Of a DNA stretch of 64,000 nucleotides, positions 62,501 through 64,000 are shown piece after piece. Every line of letters starts with the position of its first letter. Positions within the stretch are counted from its first letter, which is position 1. The notes under the pieces were generated by a model. It was not told the DNA's origin, ran no database searches, and worked only from the letters and a program-made list of their open reading frames with translations. A program made the position numbers and the translations under genes. The stretch comes from Acanthaster planci (lineage: Eukaryota > Echinodermata > Asteroidea > Valvatida > Acanthasteridae), in NCBI RefSeq assembly GCF_001949145.1, contig NW_019091507.1, forward strand, positions 104,396 through 168,395. The letters run 5' to 3'.

Positions 62501-63977
62501 CAGGCATTGACGCAGGCGTGCAAGGTATGATTTCCAAAGCAATTAAAGTACTTAAGCAATTCTGTATTTCAAGATGCATAATTACATGTATACATCTGTC
62601 ATTACAAGATGTCGAAATATTGTCATGGTCTCGGGTAAAATATTTACTTCCGTAAAGATACCTTCCTGTGGAATTTACTGGTCGATGTTCGCATTTCAGG
62701 TGCAAATAGATACAGTTAATAGCCCTACATCTATTCTTTTACAGTCCTGGTTTGGAAGAGACCCACAAGGGCTAAGTGAAATGATATCGCAACGTGTATC
62801 TGCAGGTTTTTAAAATTGAGCCTCCTTCCGTGAGTGTTTTGATGCTCGCAAATTTAACGAAAAATGGCGAATTTGAGCCTGGAATAAATCTGCAACTTGT
62901 TTTTTGTAAAAATTTCTTTTGTCCAGTAGATGTTTCGTGTAATAATTTTTGTATATTTTTCTACTCAGACTTTGAACCCAAATATGCTTTTGTCCTGATT
63001 TGCTGTATGTAGAACCAGGTTTGTGAGAAGCACCATCGTTTTCTGCAAGACTTTTGATTTCTTTTCCAGGATTAGCAGGCAGTGGCAAGGCCCAGTCACC
63101 TCTGCCTCTCCAGCATGGTGAAACTTACTACAGCACACTGCGAGCCATTACAAACGGAGACAACGTCTTGGAGTCCACGTCCAGTGGCTTCACGGTGGAC
63201 ATTACTCCACCAGAGATTGTGATCACTGATCTTGGAGAGTACGATACACGTGTTGATCTGGTAAGCGGAGTACCCTGCCGCCTTTTGCTTGGGGCAAGTG
63301 GGCCAGAAAAAAATTCTTGTTGCGAGAGTTAAGCGTTTGTTGAAACAGTCCAGCTCTTCGTATATTTCTTTGCTTAGTCCGTGAAAAAAGATCAAAAAAG
63401 TTAATCGAAAGATCTTTCCAATATAATAAACAACTATTCAACACTGTTGGAAGTGTTTCAGTCTCAAGTTTATATTACGATTTTGCACTCTGCATTTCAT
63501 TGAGAAATACCACGTTATCGTCCTCTGTGAGTACTCTGTTACTGAATCACGCTAGATACAACTGCGTGGTTTTACATCAACTTTTTATCATCAACACGTG
63601 TTCAAACGTGTGCTTCTCAACTATGCAACTGTGGGTTTTCGATAGAACGATGAGCACGAAATGGTGTGCAATATGAGATTGCATTGTACAATCACCATCA
63701 ATTTTCTTTTGTGTTTTTGACAAAATGGTAAAGACTCTGTGCTGCGCTATTATGCTTTCCTTGGTGTTCTATTTACAGAGCCTAGGTGGTGGAGTTAATC
63801 TGTTCCAGTCAAACACAGACTCCATTGATGCCATGTGGGATATTCAGGAAGAAGAGAGTGATTTCATTGCAACATACTTCTCTATGGGGCAGTACCCAGG
63901 GAGTGCTGATGTCTTCCCTGTGACATCAACGAATAGATCTTACATTCCATCCACACTGATCAGTCCTGCTAAAATAG
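983..63977 (+). CDS. Giant multi-exon gene: LLTP head, M23/LECT2-like and SAP-like domains, 12 Cys-rich repeats, FN3-like tail (partial at both ends)
   Basis: One gene fills the window. Ninety-four exons were placed by hand from splice consensus, phase continuity and homology between repeats. Joined, they give about 5,097 codons with no stop. All introns are GT-AG except one GC-AG at 41302. The likely product is a secreted, cysteine-rich, multidomain lipid-transfer-type protein. The LLTP N-terminal domain is known to form a lipid-loading cavity in vitellogenin, apoB and MTP. The other parts suggest extracellular binding roles (inference). Polybasic sites at exons 13, 66 and 68 suggest proteolytic maturation. 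Introns longer than 300 bases not listed separately (for example 7775-9279, 17087-17725, 44996-45725, 48115-49015) show no coding evidence. The 5' end, signal peptide, stop codon and 3' end are not visible. It could be two genes wrongly joined, but continuous phase argues against that. Confidence 0.85.
1519..1593 (-). tRNA. Degenerate tRNA-like sequence (SINE head or tRNA pseudogene)
   Basis: On the minus strand, positions 1593 to 1519 fold with a seven-pair acceptor stem (GGCTGGA / TCCAGTC, one wobble) and a D arm (GTTC..GAGC). The A box is good (TAGTTCAGTTGG) and the B box is near-consensus (GGTTCCAATCC). The anticodon arm is disrupted by about three extra bases and the T stem is mispaired. 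A T6 run follows (1516-1511), as at polymerase III genes. It is therefore a tRNA-derived repeat or pseudogene rather than a working tRNA. Confidence 0.6.
4345..4352 (+). promoter_or_regulatory. TATA-box-like motif in an intron (possible internal promoter)
   Basis: TATAAAAG at 4345-4352 is a perfect TATA-box consensus in the intron between exons 3 and 4. About 270 bases downstream an ATG at 4623 opens a frame that reads without a stop into exon 4 (4811-4848) in the correct frame and includes the hydrophobic stretch TLCFLCLLLNEIANG. This could be an alternative first exon. A chance match is at least as likely in AT-rich DNA. Confidence 0.2.
9573..9900 (+). repeat. Diverged dispersed repeat, copy 1
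   Basis: The intron segment resembles 61284-61530 over most of its length in the same order: CTGGCCAAGCAAAATT / CTGGCCATCAAAATT; CGATGTTCATGACAAAGAT / CGATGTCCAAGATAAAGAT; AAATTCTTCACAATCACC / AAATTCTTCACAATGCGC; then a G/C-rich end with GTACCCCCA / ATACCCCTA. No coding potential and no terminal repeats are evident. Confidence 0.55.
10527..10805. mobile_element. Inverted-repeat (MITE-like) element with a tRNA-like core
   Basis: Two arms of about 75 bases (10527-10601 and 10731-10805) are reverse complements with few mismatches. For example, GATAAACACTGTATGCTCAG on the left matches the complement of CTGAGCATACACTGTTTATC on the right. Between them lie a C12-type tract (about 10617-10628) and a 73-base tRNA-like sequence. 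The element sits in the intron between exons 11 and 12. It has no coding capacity. Target-site duplication was not clear by eye. Confidence 0.8.
10633..10705 (+). tRNA. tRNA-like sequence inside the inverted-repeat element
   Basis: The 73-base segment has a consensus A box (TGGTCGAGTGG) and B box (GGTTCGAGTCC), a perfect T stem (GTGGG/CCCAC), a D stem (GTC/GAC), an anticodon stem TCTGC/GCAGG and at least five acceptor pairs (CTCGG/CCGAG). The anticodon loop has eight bases instead of seven and the first two acceptor pairs fail. A T7 run (about 10714-10720) would terminate polymerase III. It may be transcribed, but is probably not a functional tRNA. Confidence 0.55.
11567..11806. mobile_element. 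Palindromic MITE-like element, copy 1
   Basis: Terminal arms of about 44 bases are reverse complements: GGGGACAATTTCATAGAGCT on the left against AGCTGTATGAAATTGGTCCC on the right, continuing into AGCACAAAATCGC / GCGAATTTTGTGC. The interior is AT-rich and matches the interior of the copy at 32777-33046 (for example CAGATAGAGTTTGAGCTGGT against CAGATAGACTTTGATCTGGT). It starts only 17 bases after the donor of exon 12. It is non-coding. Confidence 0.75.
12342..12856 (+). CDS. Exons 13-14: polybasic site followed by beta-rich lipid-transfer-type segment
   Basis: Exons 12342-12544 and 12711-12856. Just past the helical domain the protein reads SVPSRRRLRRGFWEG, a strong dibasic/furin-type site (RRRLRR). 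This is where insect apolipophorins and some vitellogenins are cut into subunits, so a similar cut is plausible here (inference). After it, IEFKLASPSVNWKKTIGS and VGAEFGLTIRNELDMKI alternate polar and hydrophobic residues as amphipathic beta strands do. Exon 14 continues with the hydrophobic stretch YATVVIGLLGLSVDVVRARF. The composition is compatible with the lipid-binding beta-sheets that follow LPD_N in LLTPs, but I see no diagnostic DUF1943 or DUF1081 pattern. Only one cysteine is present (RFCFNG). Confidence 0.65.
13298..16002 (+). CDS. Exons 15-20: amphipathic helical segment
   Basis: Exons 13298-13480, 13803-13955, 14292-14434, 14983-15053, 15193-15356 and 15836-16002 (about 290 residues, no cysteine). 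The sequence is almost continuously helix-compatible with hydrophobic faces: FVKAYDLIIGQVVGNIRRAV, SITAIADSIGDLLKSPLKAI, VIGDILKELGEHLSNIRRDL and IESILQELMAPIQPIKDLLA. The pattern recalls exchangeable-apolipoprotein or coiled lipid-surface helices, so a lipid-binding or oligomerising role is plausible; no specific family is recognised. All phases are continuous. The donor of exon 17 was set at 14434 (AA|gtacct) because it supplies the phase-2 end required by exon 18. Confidence 0.7.
16067..16090 (+). repeat. CA microsatellite
   Basis: About eleven CA units with one CG interruption, in the intron after exon 20. Confidence 0.95.
16218..17983 (+). CDS. Exons 21-23: M23/LECT2-like domain with altered metal-site residues (probable pseudo-peptidase)
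   Basis: Exons 16218-16425, 16934-17086 and 17726-17983. Motifs in order: GACASGGFYPTDSDGRYEDQ; GVDLEISPGT; LVAPFSGLLF; VTLLAGGGAFRNIKIFIDN; VIAGTVIGTVGRSPTC; NYIHMSMKK; DGYVDPSSYL; TQVCDDYKLVW. This follows the order of M23 metallopeptidase folds, and of vertebrate LECT2 in particular: 'H.GVD', 'G..V.APF.G', 'aG..IG', 'H.H', 'DP..YL'. In M23 the zinc ligands are the His and Asp of HxxxD and the last His of HxH. Here the first His position reads Asp (YEDQGVD), the Asp is kept, and HxH reads YIH, so only part of the site survives. A catalytically inactive binding domain is the likely outcome (inference). The 16425 donor is the least certain edge: the nine residues before it interrupt the G..V.AP motif. 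Confidence 0.6.
18133..18301 (+). CDS. Exon 24: charged, disordered linker
   Basis: A 56-codon exon rich in Asp, Glu, Lys, Ser, Thr and Pro (SDEKDGETKDTSPERKSSPD, then DPSRRPPERTSS). It has no cysteine and no predicted fold. It joins the M23-like domain to the first SAP-like unit. It probably acts as a flexible spacer, and the SRRPPER stretch could be protease-accessible. Start phase 0 and end phase 1 fit both neighbours. Confidence 0.7.
18490..18956 (+). CDS. Exons 25-26: orphan C unit plus SAP-like motif 1
   Basis: Exons 18490-18668 and 18818-18956. Exon 25 ends in helical sequence (IGAILAFARRLGLEETSDDL) and breaks at phase 0, exactly as the C units of the later Cys-rich repeats do. No A or B unit precedes it, so it looks like the remnant of an incomplete 'repeat 0'. 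Exon 26 opens KLVSDKPCVLPESL, like the one-cysteine linker exons of the repeats, then continues DMLRIELQQRGLSSQGDRKT followed by LLQRYK. That fits the SAP helix-loop-helix consensus (L..L..RGL...G.K..L..R). SAP motifs are known as nucleic-acid-binding in nuclear proteins; in a protein with a secretory head a different, probably protein-binding, role is more likely (inference). Confidence 0.65.
19277..22148 (+). CDS. Cys-rich repeat 1 (exons 27-30)
   Basis: Exons 19277-19486 (A), 20383-20449 (short A-B joiner), 21336-21499 (B) and 22021-22148 (C). A shows the six-cysteine pattern CP..., FC, SCLGVECC, FDPCEF and ends ILEAEFG in place of the usual YxWG. B has GFCPKTGDADC and IPLPICHPNG. C is helical (ELLQAGAETALRYVLNELGI). 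Repeat 1 keeps all four introns (after A, after the joiner, after B, after C), which I take as the ancestral layout. No named domain is recognised. I recall similar uncharacterised repeats in giant mollusc and lancelet proteins, but this is memory and not a search result. Confidence 0.8.
19609..19806. mobile_element. GGGTCA-rich palindromic element
   Basis: Two arms of about 60 bases around a short AT-rich centre are reverse complements: GGGTCAGATTGACCC near 19619 pairs with GGGTCAATCTGAC near 19781, and CATTCGGCCTGACCCTTTTC pairs with GAAAAGGGTCATGCCGAATG. The whole element is about 198 bases, non-coding, and could form a long hairpin. It lies in the intron after the first A unit. It is unrelated to the 11567/32777 family. 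Confidence 0.75.
22598..22739 (+). CDS. Exon 31: linker exon expanded into SAP-like motif 2
   Basis: The phase 0-to-1 exon begins EFLRNKHPCPTPSSL, like a normal one-cysteine linker. It continues LTESQLIETLESRQLPTTGT, then RMELEARLSEDD, a clear match to the SAP pattern (two helices around L..RxL..tGt+.eL..RL). It has the same phase, the same position after a C unit and the same cysteine as the short linker exons at 26755, 28074, 29377, 30939 and 33642, and so appears to be their long form. It supplies the tenth cysteine of repeat 1. Confidence 0.7.
22854..24284 (+). CDS. Cys-rich repeat 2 (exons 32-34)
   Basis: Exons 22854-23084 (A), 23573-23773 (B) and 24135-24284 (C with linker). A: CRSFTLP, AYCSLSESCLRLDCCLEL, NACDFTF, ending LLLSYDWG. 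B: KYSIDKKDADKEFEIDFG, then SVCPSGEDC and VPIPVCNSN, ending SLPG. C: FVAAVGRNAGQQAVNILLEY, then the single linker cysteine (GPCNTT). Ten cysteines, as in most copies. There is no separate linker exon because the C-linker intron is absent. The A unit lacks the usual Asp-Pro before its sixth cysteine (NAC instead of DPC). Confidence 0.8.
23475..23497 (+). repeat. TTGGA pentanucleotide repeat
   Basis: Four copies of TTGGA in tandem in the intron between the A and B exons of repeat 2. Confidence 0.9.
24885..26803 (+). CDS. Cys-rich repeat 3 (exons 35-38)
   Basis: Exons 24885-25097 (A), 25540-25746 (B), 26147-26238 (C) and 26755-26803 (linker). A: CTDVSLP, TCELSRECLGIRCCVELDL, ILDPCEFTLSVGF, ending FDYHWG. 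B: LIYTIDKLTEDKVFVLDLAL, then SLCLPDSDC and VPIPLCNEN, ending TLPG. C: DGSVKGFLRIVGQNAADSAI. The linker is a 49-base exon with one cysteine (EYISREPCVRP). Ten cysteines. The A-B intron falls directly after the WG. Confidence 0.8.
27095..28128 (+). CDS. Cys-rich repeat 4 (exons 39-41)
   Basis: Exons 27095-27356 (A), 27577-27823 (B+C fused) and 28074-28128 (linker). A: CPRDVRLP, ICTLPEKCLGFSCCMEL, IFDPCTYKLSVGLGSW, ILSYPWG, and now runs on to NVGNAVAIR before a phase-2 intron. B: MTIDKLNAEESFRINLEISF, CLDGDC and VPIPFCNLN. C follows without an intron (GNGTFAGLARDLAGNVGELA). The linker has HQC. Ten cysteines. This three-exon layout is shared with repeats 5-7 and marks a recently duplicated block. 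Confidence 0.85.
28299..28340 (+). repeat. Short direct duplication
   Basis: AGATATACTCTTGTT occurs at 28299-28313 and again at 28326-28340, in an intron. Confidence 0.9.
28461..29434 (+). CDS. Cys-rich repeat 5 (exons 42-44)
   Basis: Exons 28461-28716, 28951-29197 and 29377-29434. A: CPLLRLPPPTSFLTC, RCLGLTCCASLDL, ALDPCELKLTVGLGSW, FEYDWG. B: YKVDKLTAQKEFLIDLSVSL, CVDGRC and IPIPICNPN. C: GNGTISGFLESLGGQVTDTA. Linker: NFLSRDTCNLP. Ten cysteines. This is the cleanest copy and a good reference for the consensus. Confidence 0.85.
29876..30987 (+). CDS. Cys-rich repeat 6 (exons 45-47), B unit missing a cysteine pair
   Basis: Exons 29876-30128, 30508-30754 and 30939-30987. A: CPVQIPDNLPSLSC, RCTSLHCCLTLDL, IIDPCDYTVSVGLEMW, FSYEWG. 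B: FSIDKLDATKEYEVDLTF, then SFRIDGFTTHFP where every other copy has a Cys-x(4-6)-Cys pair. Both cysteines are gone while the frame and the downstream FPIPICNAN are intact. C: DGTVRGFLEELGDNVGQAA. Linker: GGTCQLAS. Eight cysteines in all, still an even number. Confidence 0.85.
31682..33696 (+). CDS. Cys-rich repeat 7 (exons 48-50)
   Basis: Exons 31682-31937, 32358-32607 and 33642-33696. A: CPRISLPFLENVVQC, RCLSIQCCIHLDF, QVDPCNYQLYVAFESW, FSYTWG. B: YSIDKLTAKEVFSVTLNI, CIDDTC and VPIPLCNTN. C: DGTVEGFIQELGGRIGNSA. Linker: QYLQSTPCDRG. Ten cysteines. The intron before the linker carries a palindromic transposon-like element (32777-33046). The linker exon was found by phase and by its similarity to the other linkers. 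Confidence 0.8.
32777..33046. mobile_element. Palindromic MITE-like element, copy 2
   Basis: Same family as 11567-11806, with arms GGGCCTATTTCATAAAGCTG on the left and TCTATGAAATTGGCCC on the right and the shared TTAAGCACAAAA / TTTTGTGCTTAAGC steps. The interior includes a long T/C tract (about 32910-32937). It lies in the intron before the linker exon of repeat 7. I associate this repeat type with echinoderm introns, but that is from memory. Confidence 0.75.
34189..35353 (+). CDS. Cys-rich repeat 8 (exons 51-53)
   Basis: Exons 34189-34444 (A), 34613-34767 (B) and 35222-35353 (C with linker). A: CPGVDISQLPDFLSC, SCLGIRCCLEMDF, ILYPCNFTLSVGFEKW, with HYPLG replacing YxWG. B: WRVAKITEDKQFEVDLSL, CVDGAC and LPIPLCNTD. 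C: DGTVSGFLAYLGGNIGQFA, then KACSPH. Ten cysteines. The B-C intron is present again and the C-linker intron is absent, which sets repeats 8-11 apart from 4-7. Confidence 0.8.
35731..35752 (+). repeat. Fragment resembling the 5' half of the 10633 tRNA-like sequence
   Basis: GTTCGGTGGTCGAATGGTTT in the intron after exon 53 resembles the acceptor, A-box and D-arm part of the 10633-10705 sequence. No B box follows. It is a truncated copy or a chance match. Confidence 0.35.
35976..38003 (+). CDS. Cys-rich repeat 9 (exons 54-57)
   Basis: Exons 35976-36182 (A), 36708-36750 (43-base joiner), 37153-37304 (B) and 37866-38003 (C with linker). A: VCASSASFLGNC, TCSELQCCLDLDL, KFDPCDFTFTLGLEKW, FTYQWG. 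The joiner encodes EERAVSTASGINLR. B: YSIDKQNDSKEFEMSMTL, YCIDGLC and IPIPVCNPG, ending SISG. C: FIETLSGQVIQGASLALLSR, then QPCVNP. Ten cysteines. The C unit lost the usual DGT.xGF start (ADGFIE). Confidence 0.8.
38354..39941 (+). CDS. Cys-rich repeat 10 (exons 58-60)
   Basis: Exons 38354-38612, 39207-39367 and 39810-39941. A: CPGMQLPSTLDSIAHC, TCFGVRCCLDVSL, VIDPCLGQLTLEFSNW; the YxWG is replaced by QLDFDIS, but IGNFVKLR is kept. B is diverged (YTLGLANGEISVSLSLD) and keeps ACIDGNC and a modified PLPMCHTN. C: VSQLGSLDTGFEAVAQALG, then SPCPP. Ten cysteines. From this copy on the repeats diverge more strongly. Confidence 0.75.
40164..41301 (+). CDS. Cys-rich repeat 11 (exons 61-63), ends at a GC donor
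   Basis: Exons 40164-40368, 40833-41053 and 41185-41301. A: CPHLPSLPTLQSGGVC, ACLGVECCLVADL, TVDPCDFKLSVGFENW. The A-B intron lies before the SYPWG motif, unlike any other copy. B carries an extra cysteine (SDAVCLSFTIDK), then LCIAGVC and APIPFCNPN. C: DVGDFASGLVVNRLGVSA, then QQCSGP. Eleven cysteines. The last exon must end at 41301, where the donor is G|GCAAGT; this gives the phase-1 end that the next A unit requires. Confidence 0.75.
41302..41856 (+). other. GC-AG intron
   Basis: The exon with the C unit of repeat 11 ends ...GCT G|GCAAGT and the next A exon starts after TTGTAG|GA. The donor matches the consensus of the minor GC-AG class (strong GCAAGT). No GT donor nearby gives an end in phase 1. 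Reading past 41301 would extend the exon by 26 codons before a stop at about 41379, without homology to other repeats. Confidence 0.75.
41857..43319 (+). CDS. Cys-rich repeat 12 (exons 64-66), last and incomplete, ending in a polybasic site
   Basis: Exons 41857-42072 (A), 42802-42841 (40-base joiner) and 43143-43319 (B). A: DCSSVSPPSTVASYC, SCLGIGCCLNFDL, KLDPCAQTFSFGFEKW; the end is degenerate (IQPLQ for YxWG). Joiner: SFEKKLGVVKIR. B: YNIERPHSSVYDVDLDIS, LCWLDAC, then the IPIPxCN motif is replaced by MFSGCGDQ. The exon runs into GGGSSTRRRRRSVDDL, a canonical furin-type site. There is no C unit or linker. Nine cysteines. Confidence 0.75.
42179..42254 (+). repeat. 38-base tandem duplication
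   Basis: Two nearly identical 38-base units, each containing CTGGTTATGAAAAATTGCAG followed by CGTTTGTA, lie head to tail in the intron after the A unit of repeat 12. The high identity suggests a recent duplication. Confidence 0.9.
43825..44400 (+). CDS. Exons 67-68: cysteine-free acidic/basic linker with second polybasic site
   Basis: Exons 43825-43991 and 44284-44400. Exon 67 is acidic and Ser-rich (TSDSAEGTDSMDDLTANP). Exon 68 has MASRRSM and then PATRRRRDVSLSVTSG, an R-x-R/K-R-type convertase site about 90 residues after the RRRRRSVDD of exon 66. Between them the segment could be released as a small peptide or simply serve as a doubly cleaved hinge (inference). Phases fit on both sides. 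Confidence 0.75.
44906..49223 (+). CDS. Exons 69-74: hydrophobic beta-rich segment
   Basis: Exons 44906-44995, 45726-45865, 46244-46409, 47302-47372, 47960-48114 and 49016-49223 (about 275 residues, no cysteine). One short helical part (MTIGELEAMLDLQNIDPF) is flanked by alternating beta-type sequence: SLFGISLAAGADSGTWQGNI, FFDMEIPVSVALVSMKA, VGAYVKGGVSIGFVLYGELE and IEMIPLIIRLRAKVTLKIPF. This recalls amphipathic lipid-binding strands of LLTPs or a beta-barrel. No named domain is recognised. Glycine-rich turns and the absence of long uninterrupted hydrophobic runs argue against a transmembrane helix. A candidate extra exon at about 49388 breaks the frame and is not used: exon 74 joins exon 75 directly in phase 0. 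Confidence 0.7.
49699..51140 (+). CDS. Exons 75-76: first FN3-like extracellular module
   Basis: Exons 49699-49914 and 50840-51140. It reads NNACGVEQVPGLDYTEPAFQ, FFYQVGTAPGASDVV, HPLHFTVYAMNNGGG, FDITLPTGRITPDF and VLRASAVVYDDSVI. The 'QVGTAPG.SDV' and 'L.FTVYA.N.GG' pieces are the cores of the fibronectin-III-like module repeated later in this protein (WAVGT.PG, then L..GE.YY.T..A.N). The module is therefore a diverged FN3-type beta sandwich (inference from internal similarity). The 50840 acceptor has a weak pyrimidine tract. It was chosen because it is the only AG downstream of an in-frame stop that preserves phase 0. Confidence 0.7.
51729..51937 (+). CDS. Exon 77: PAN/apple-like domain
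   Basis: A single exon (phase 1 to 0, about 70 residues) with five cysteines in PAN/apple-type spacing: NFCARDCLALPETKCLSINY, then DFTCELLEE. The 'C..aCL....C.s..y......C.L' motif is the family core. PAN domains mediate protein or carbohydrate binding in extracellular proteins. It interrupts the FN3-like array between modules 1 and 2. The domain is shorter than a full apple domain and may have only the central disulfides. Confidence 0.65.
52533..57166 (+). CDS. Exons 78-84: FN3-like 'D-x-TPP' modules, first block
   Basis: Exons 52533-52828, 53666-53760, 54161-54331, 54841-55021, 55462-55628, 56372-56499 and 56929-57166. Module boundaries are marked by IADFTPPAPGLIMNG, VIDNTPPIIYSIHD and VDDSPPIAGDLFDGPYAGQD. 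Between them are the inner strands: NETGIHGYTWSIGYD, AYFITVRAFNKVEFGG, LFEYHLAAGRTPRD, YDPESGIFSYLWAVGTQP and LQHGETYYSTLVAF. The 'D.esGI..Y.WAiGT.PG ... l..g..Yy.tv.A.N..G ... vD.TPP..G.v.DG' pattern is a common FN3-type module of large extracellular invertebrate proteins (family knowledge). Scattered cysteines suggest occasional extra disulfides. Confidence 0.75.
54008..54039. repeat. Perfect 14-bp hairpin in an intron
   Basis: CATTAAGGAGACAT, loop TGAA, then ATGTCTCCTTAATG: a perfect stem. A further related half-site ATGTCTCCCTAATG lies at about 54077-54090. It is upstream of the exon at 54161. No polymerase III or terminator context is seen. Confidence 0.85.
57229..57803. other. Assembly gap (575 N)
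   Basis: Positions 57229-57803 are undetermined bases. The gap lies within the intron between exon 84 (ends phase 1 at 57166) and exon 85 (starts at 58058 and needs two bases). The two exons join in phase and make a plausible module boundary (SSNGG, then VTVDLTPP). No exon is demanded inside the gap, although a phase 1-to-1 exon cannot be excluded. Confidence 0.95.
58058..63977 (+). CDS. Exons 85-94: FN3-like 'D-x-TPP' modules, second block, running off the window
   Basis: Exons 58058-58238, 58918-59164, 59369-59489, 59621-59799, 60527-60686, 61008-61232, 61764-61813, 62407-62524, 63070-63260 and 63779-63977. Boundaries: VDLTPPIQGNVYDGLLPGH, IDLTPPVLRNLGDGLVLG, VKVDPSPPVMRF and VDITPPEIVITDLGEYD. 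Cores: YDPDSGIKDYQVTVYRKQ, FDDESGIESFELAIYEM, QSGIKSYWVAVGTAP, HGISRYEWAVGTTPGGEE and LQHGETYYSTLRAI. Exon 90 carries four cysteines (DPSTCSEEGFIEGCRPVYYV, CVKSENG, VICSS). Exon 94 ends in phase 1 at a GTAAAG donor (63978), so the gene continues to the right. Confidence 0.75.
61284..61530 (+). repeat. Diverged dispersed repeat, copy 2
   Basis: Partner of 9573-9900, in the intron between exons 90 and 91 and in the same orientation. The shared blocks are collinear but diverged, which suggests an old interspersed repeat family. Confidence 0.55.
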
Positions 63978-64000
63978 GTAAAGCTTGCAGTAGCTTTGGT

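Noticed and set aside
983-63977. Bacterial-type features: operons, ribosome binding sites, CRISPR arrays, insertion sequences
   Set aside because: Spliced gene structure, short exons and intron repeats show a eukaryotic locus; no regularly spaced repeat-spacer pattern or transposase frame was seen.

Overview
This window is eukaryotic genomic DNA. It is AT-rich, and its coding sequence sits in short exons (38 to 301 bases) bounded by GT/AG splice sites, with introns of about 70 bases to 1.5 kb. I read 94 consecutive exons on the + strand, from 983 to 63977. They join into one uninterrupted reading frame of about 15.3 kb (about 5,100 residues), with matching splice phase at every junction. Both ends of the gene lie outside the window or were not found: no signal peptide, start codon or final stop is visible. 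No second protein gene is supported. The architecture and intron density suggest an invertebrate deuterostome, and the palindromic intron repeats look echinoderm-like to me. That taxonomic call is inference.

Layout of the protein, N to C: (1) 983-11550, a large lipid transfer protein (LLTP) / vitellogenin-type N-terminal lipid-transport domain. (2) 12342-16002, a polybasic site, a beta-rich stretch and a run of amphipathic helices. (3) 16218-17983, a domain resembling the M23/LECT2 fold with altered metal-site residues. (4) 18133-18956, a charged linker, then a SAP-like motif on an orphan half-repeat. (5) 19277-43319, twelve copies of a ten-cysteine repeat (called A-B-C-linker here), with a second SAP-like motif after copy 1. 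(6) 43143-44400, two strongly polybasic, furin-type sites. (7) 44906-49223, a hydrophobic, beta-rich stretch. (8) 49699-63977, fibronectin-III-like modules of the 'D-x-TPP ... SGI..Y.WAVGT.PG' type with one PAN/apple-like domain near the start; these continue off the right edge.

Taken together this looks like a very large secreted lipid-carrying or extracellular-matrix protein. The polybasic sites suggest it is cut into at least three chains: an LLTP head, a cysteine-rich middle and a modular tail. I do not recognise a named gene with this architecture and give no symbol.

Introns hold several non-coding elements: a tRNA-like sequence inside a 75-bp inverted-repeat element (10527-10805), a second degenerate tRNA-like sequence (1519-1593), two copies of one palindromic element family (11567-11806, 32777-33046), a separate GGGTCA-rich palindrome (19609-19806), a diverged dispersed repeat pair (9573-9900, 61284-61530), a perfect short hairpin (54008-54039), a GC-AG intron (41302-41856) and a 575-base assembly gap (57229-57803) inside an intron.
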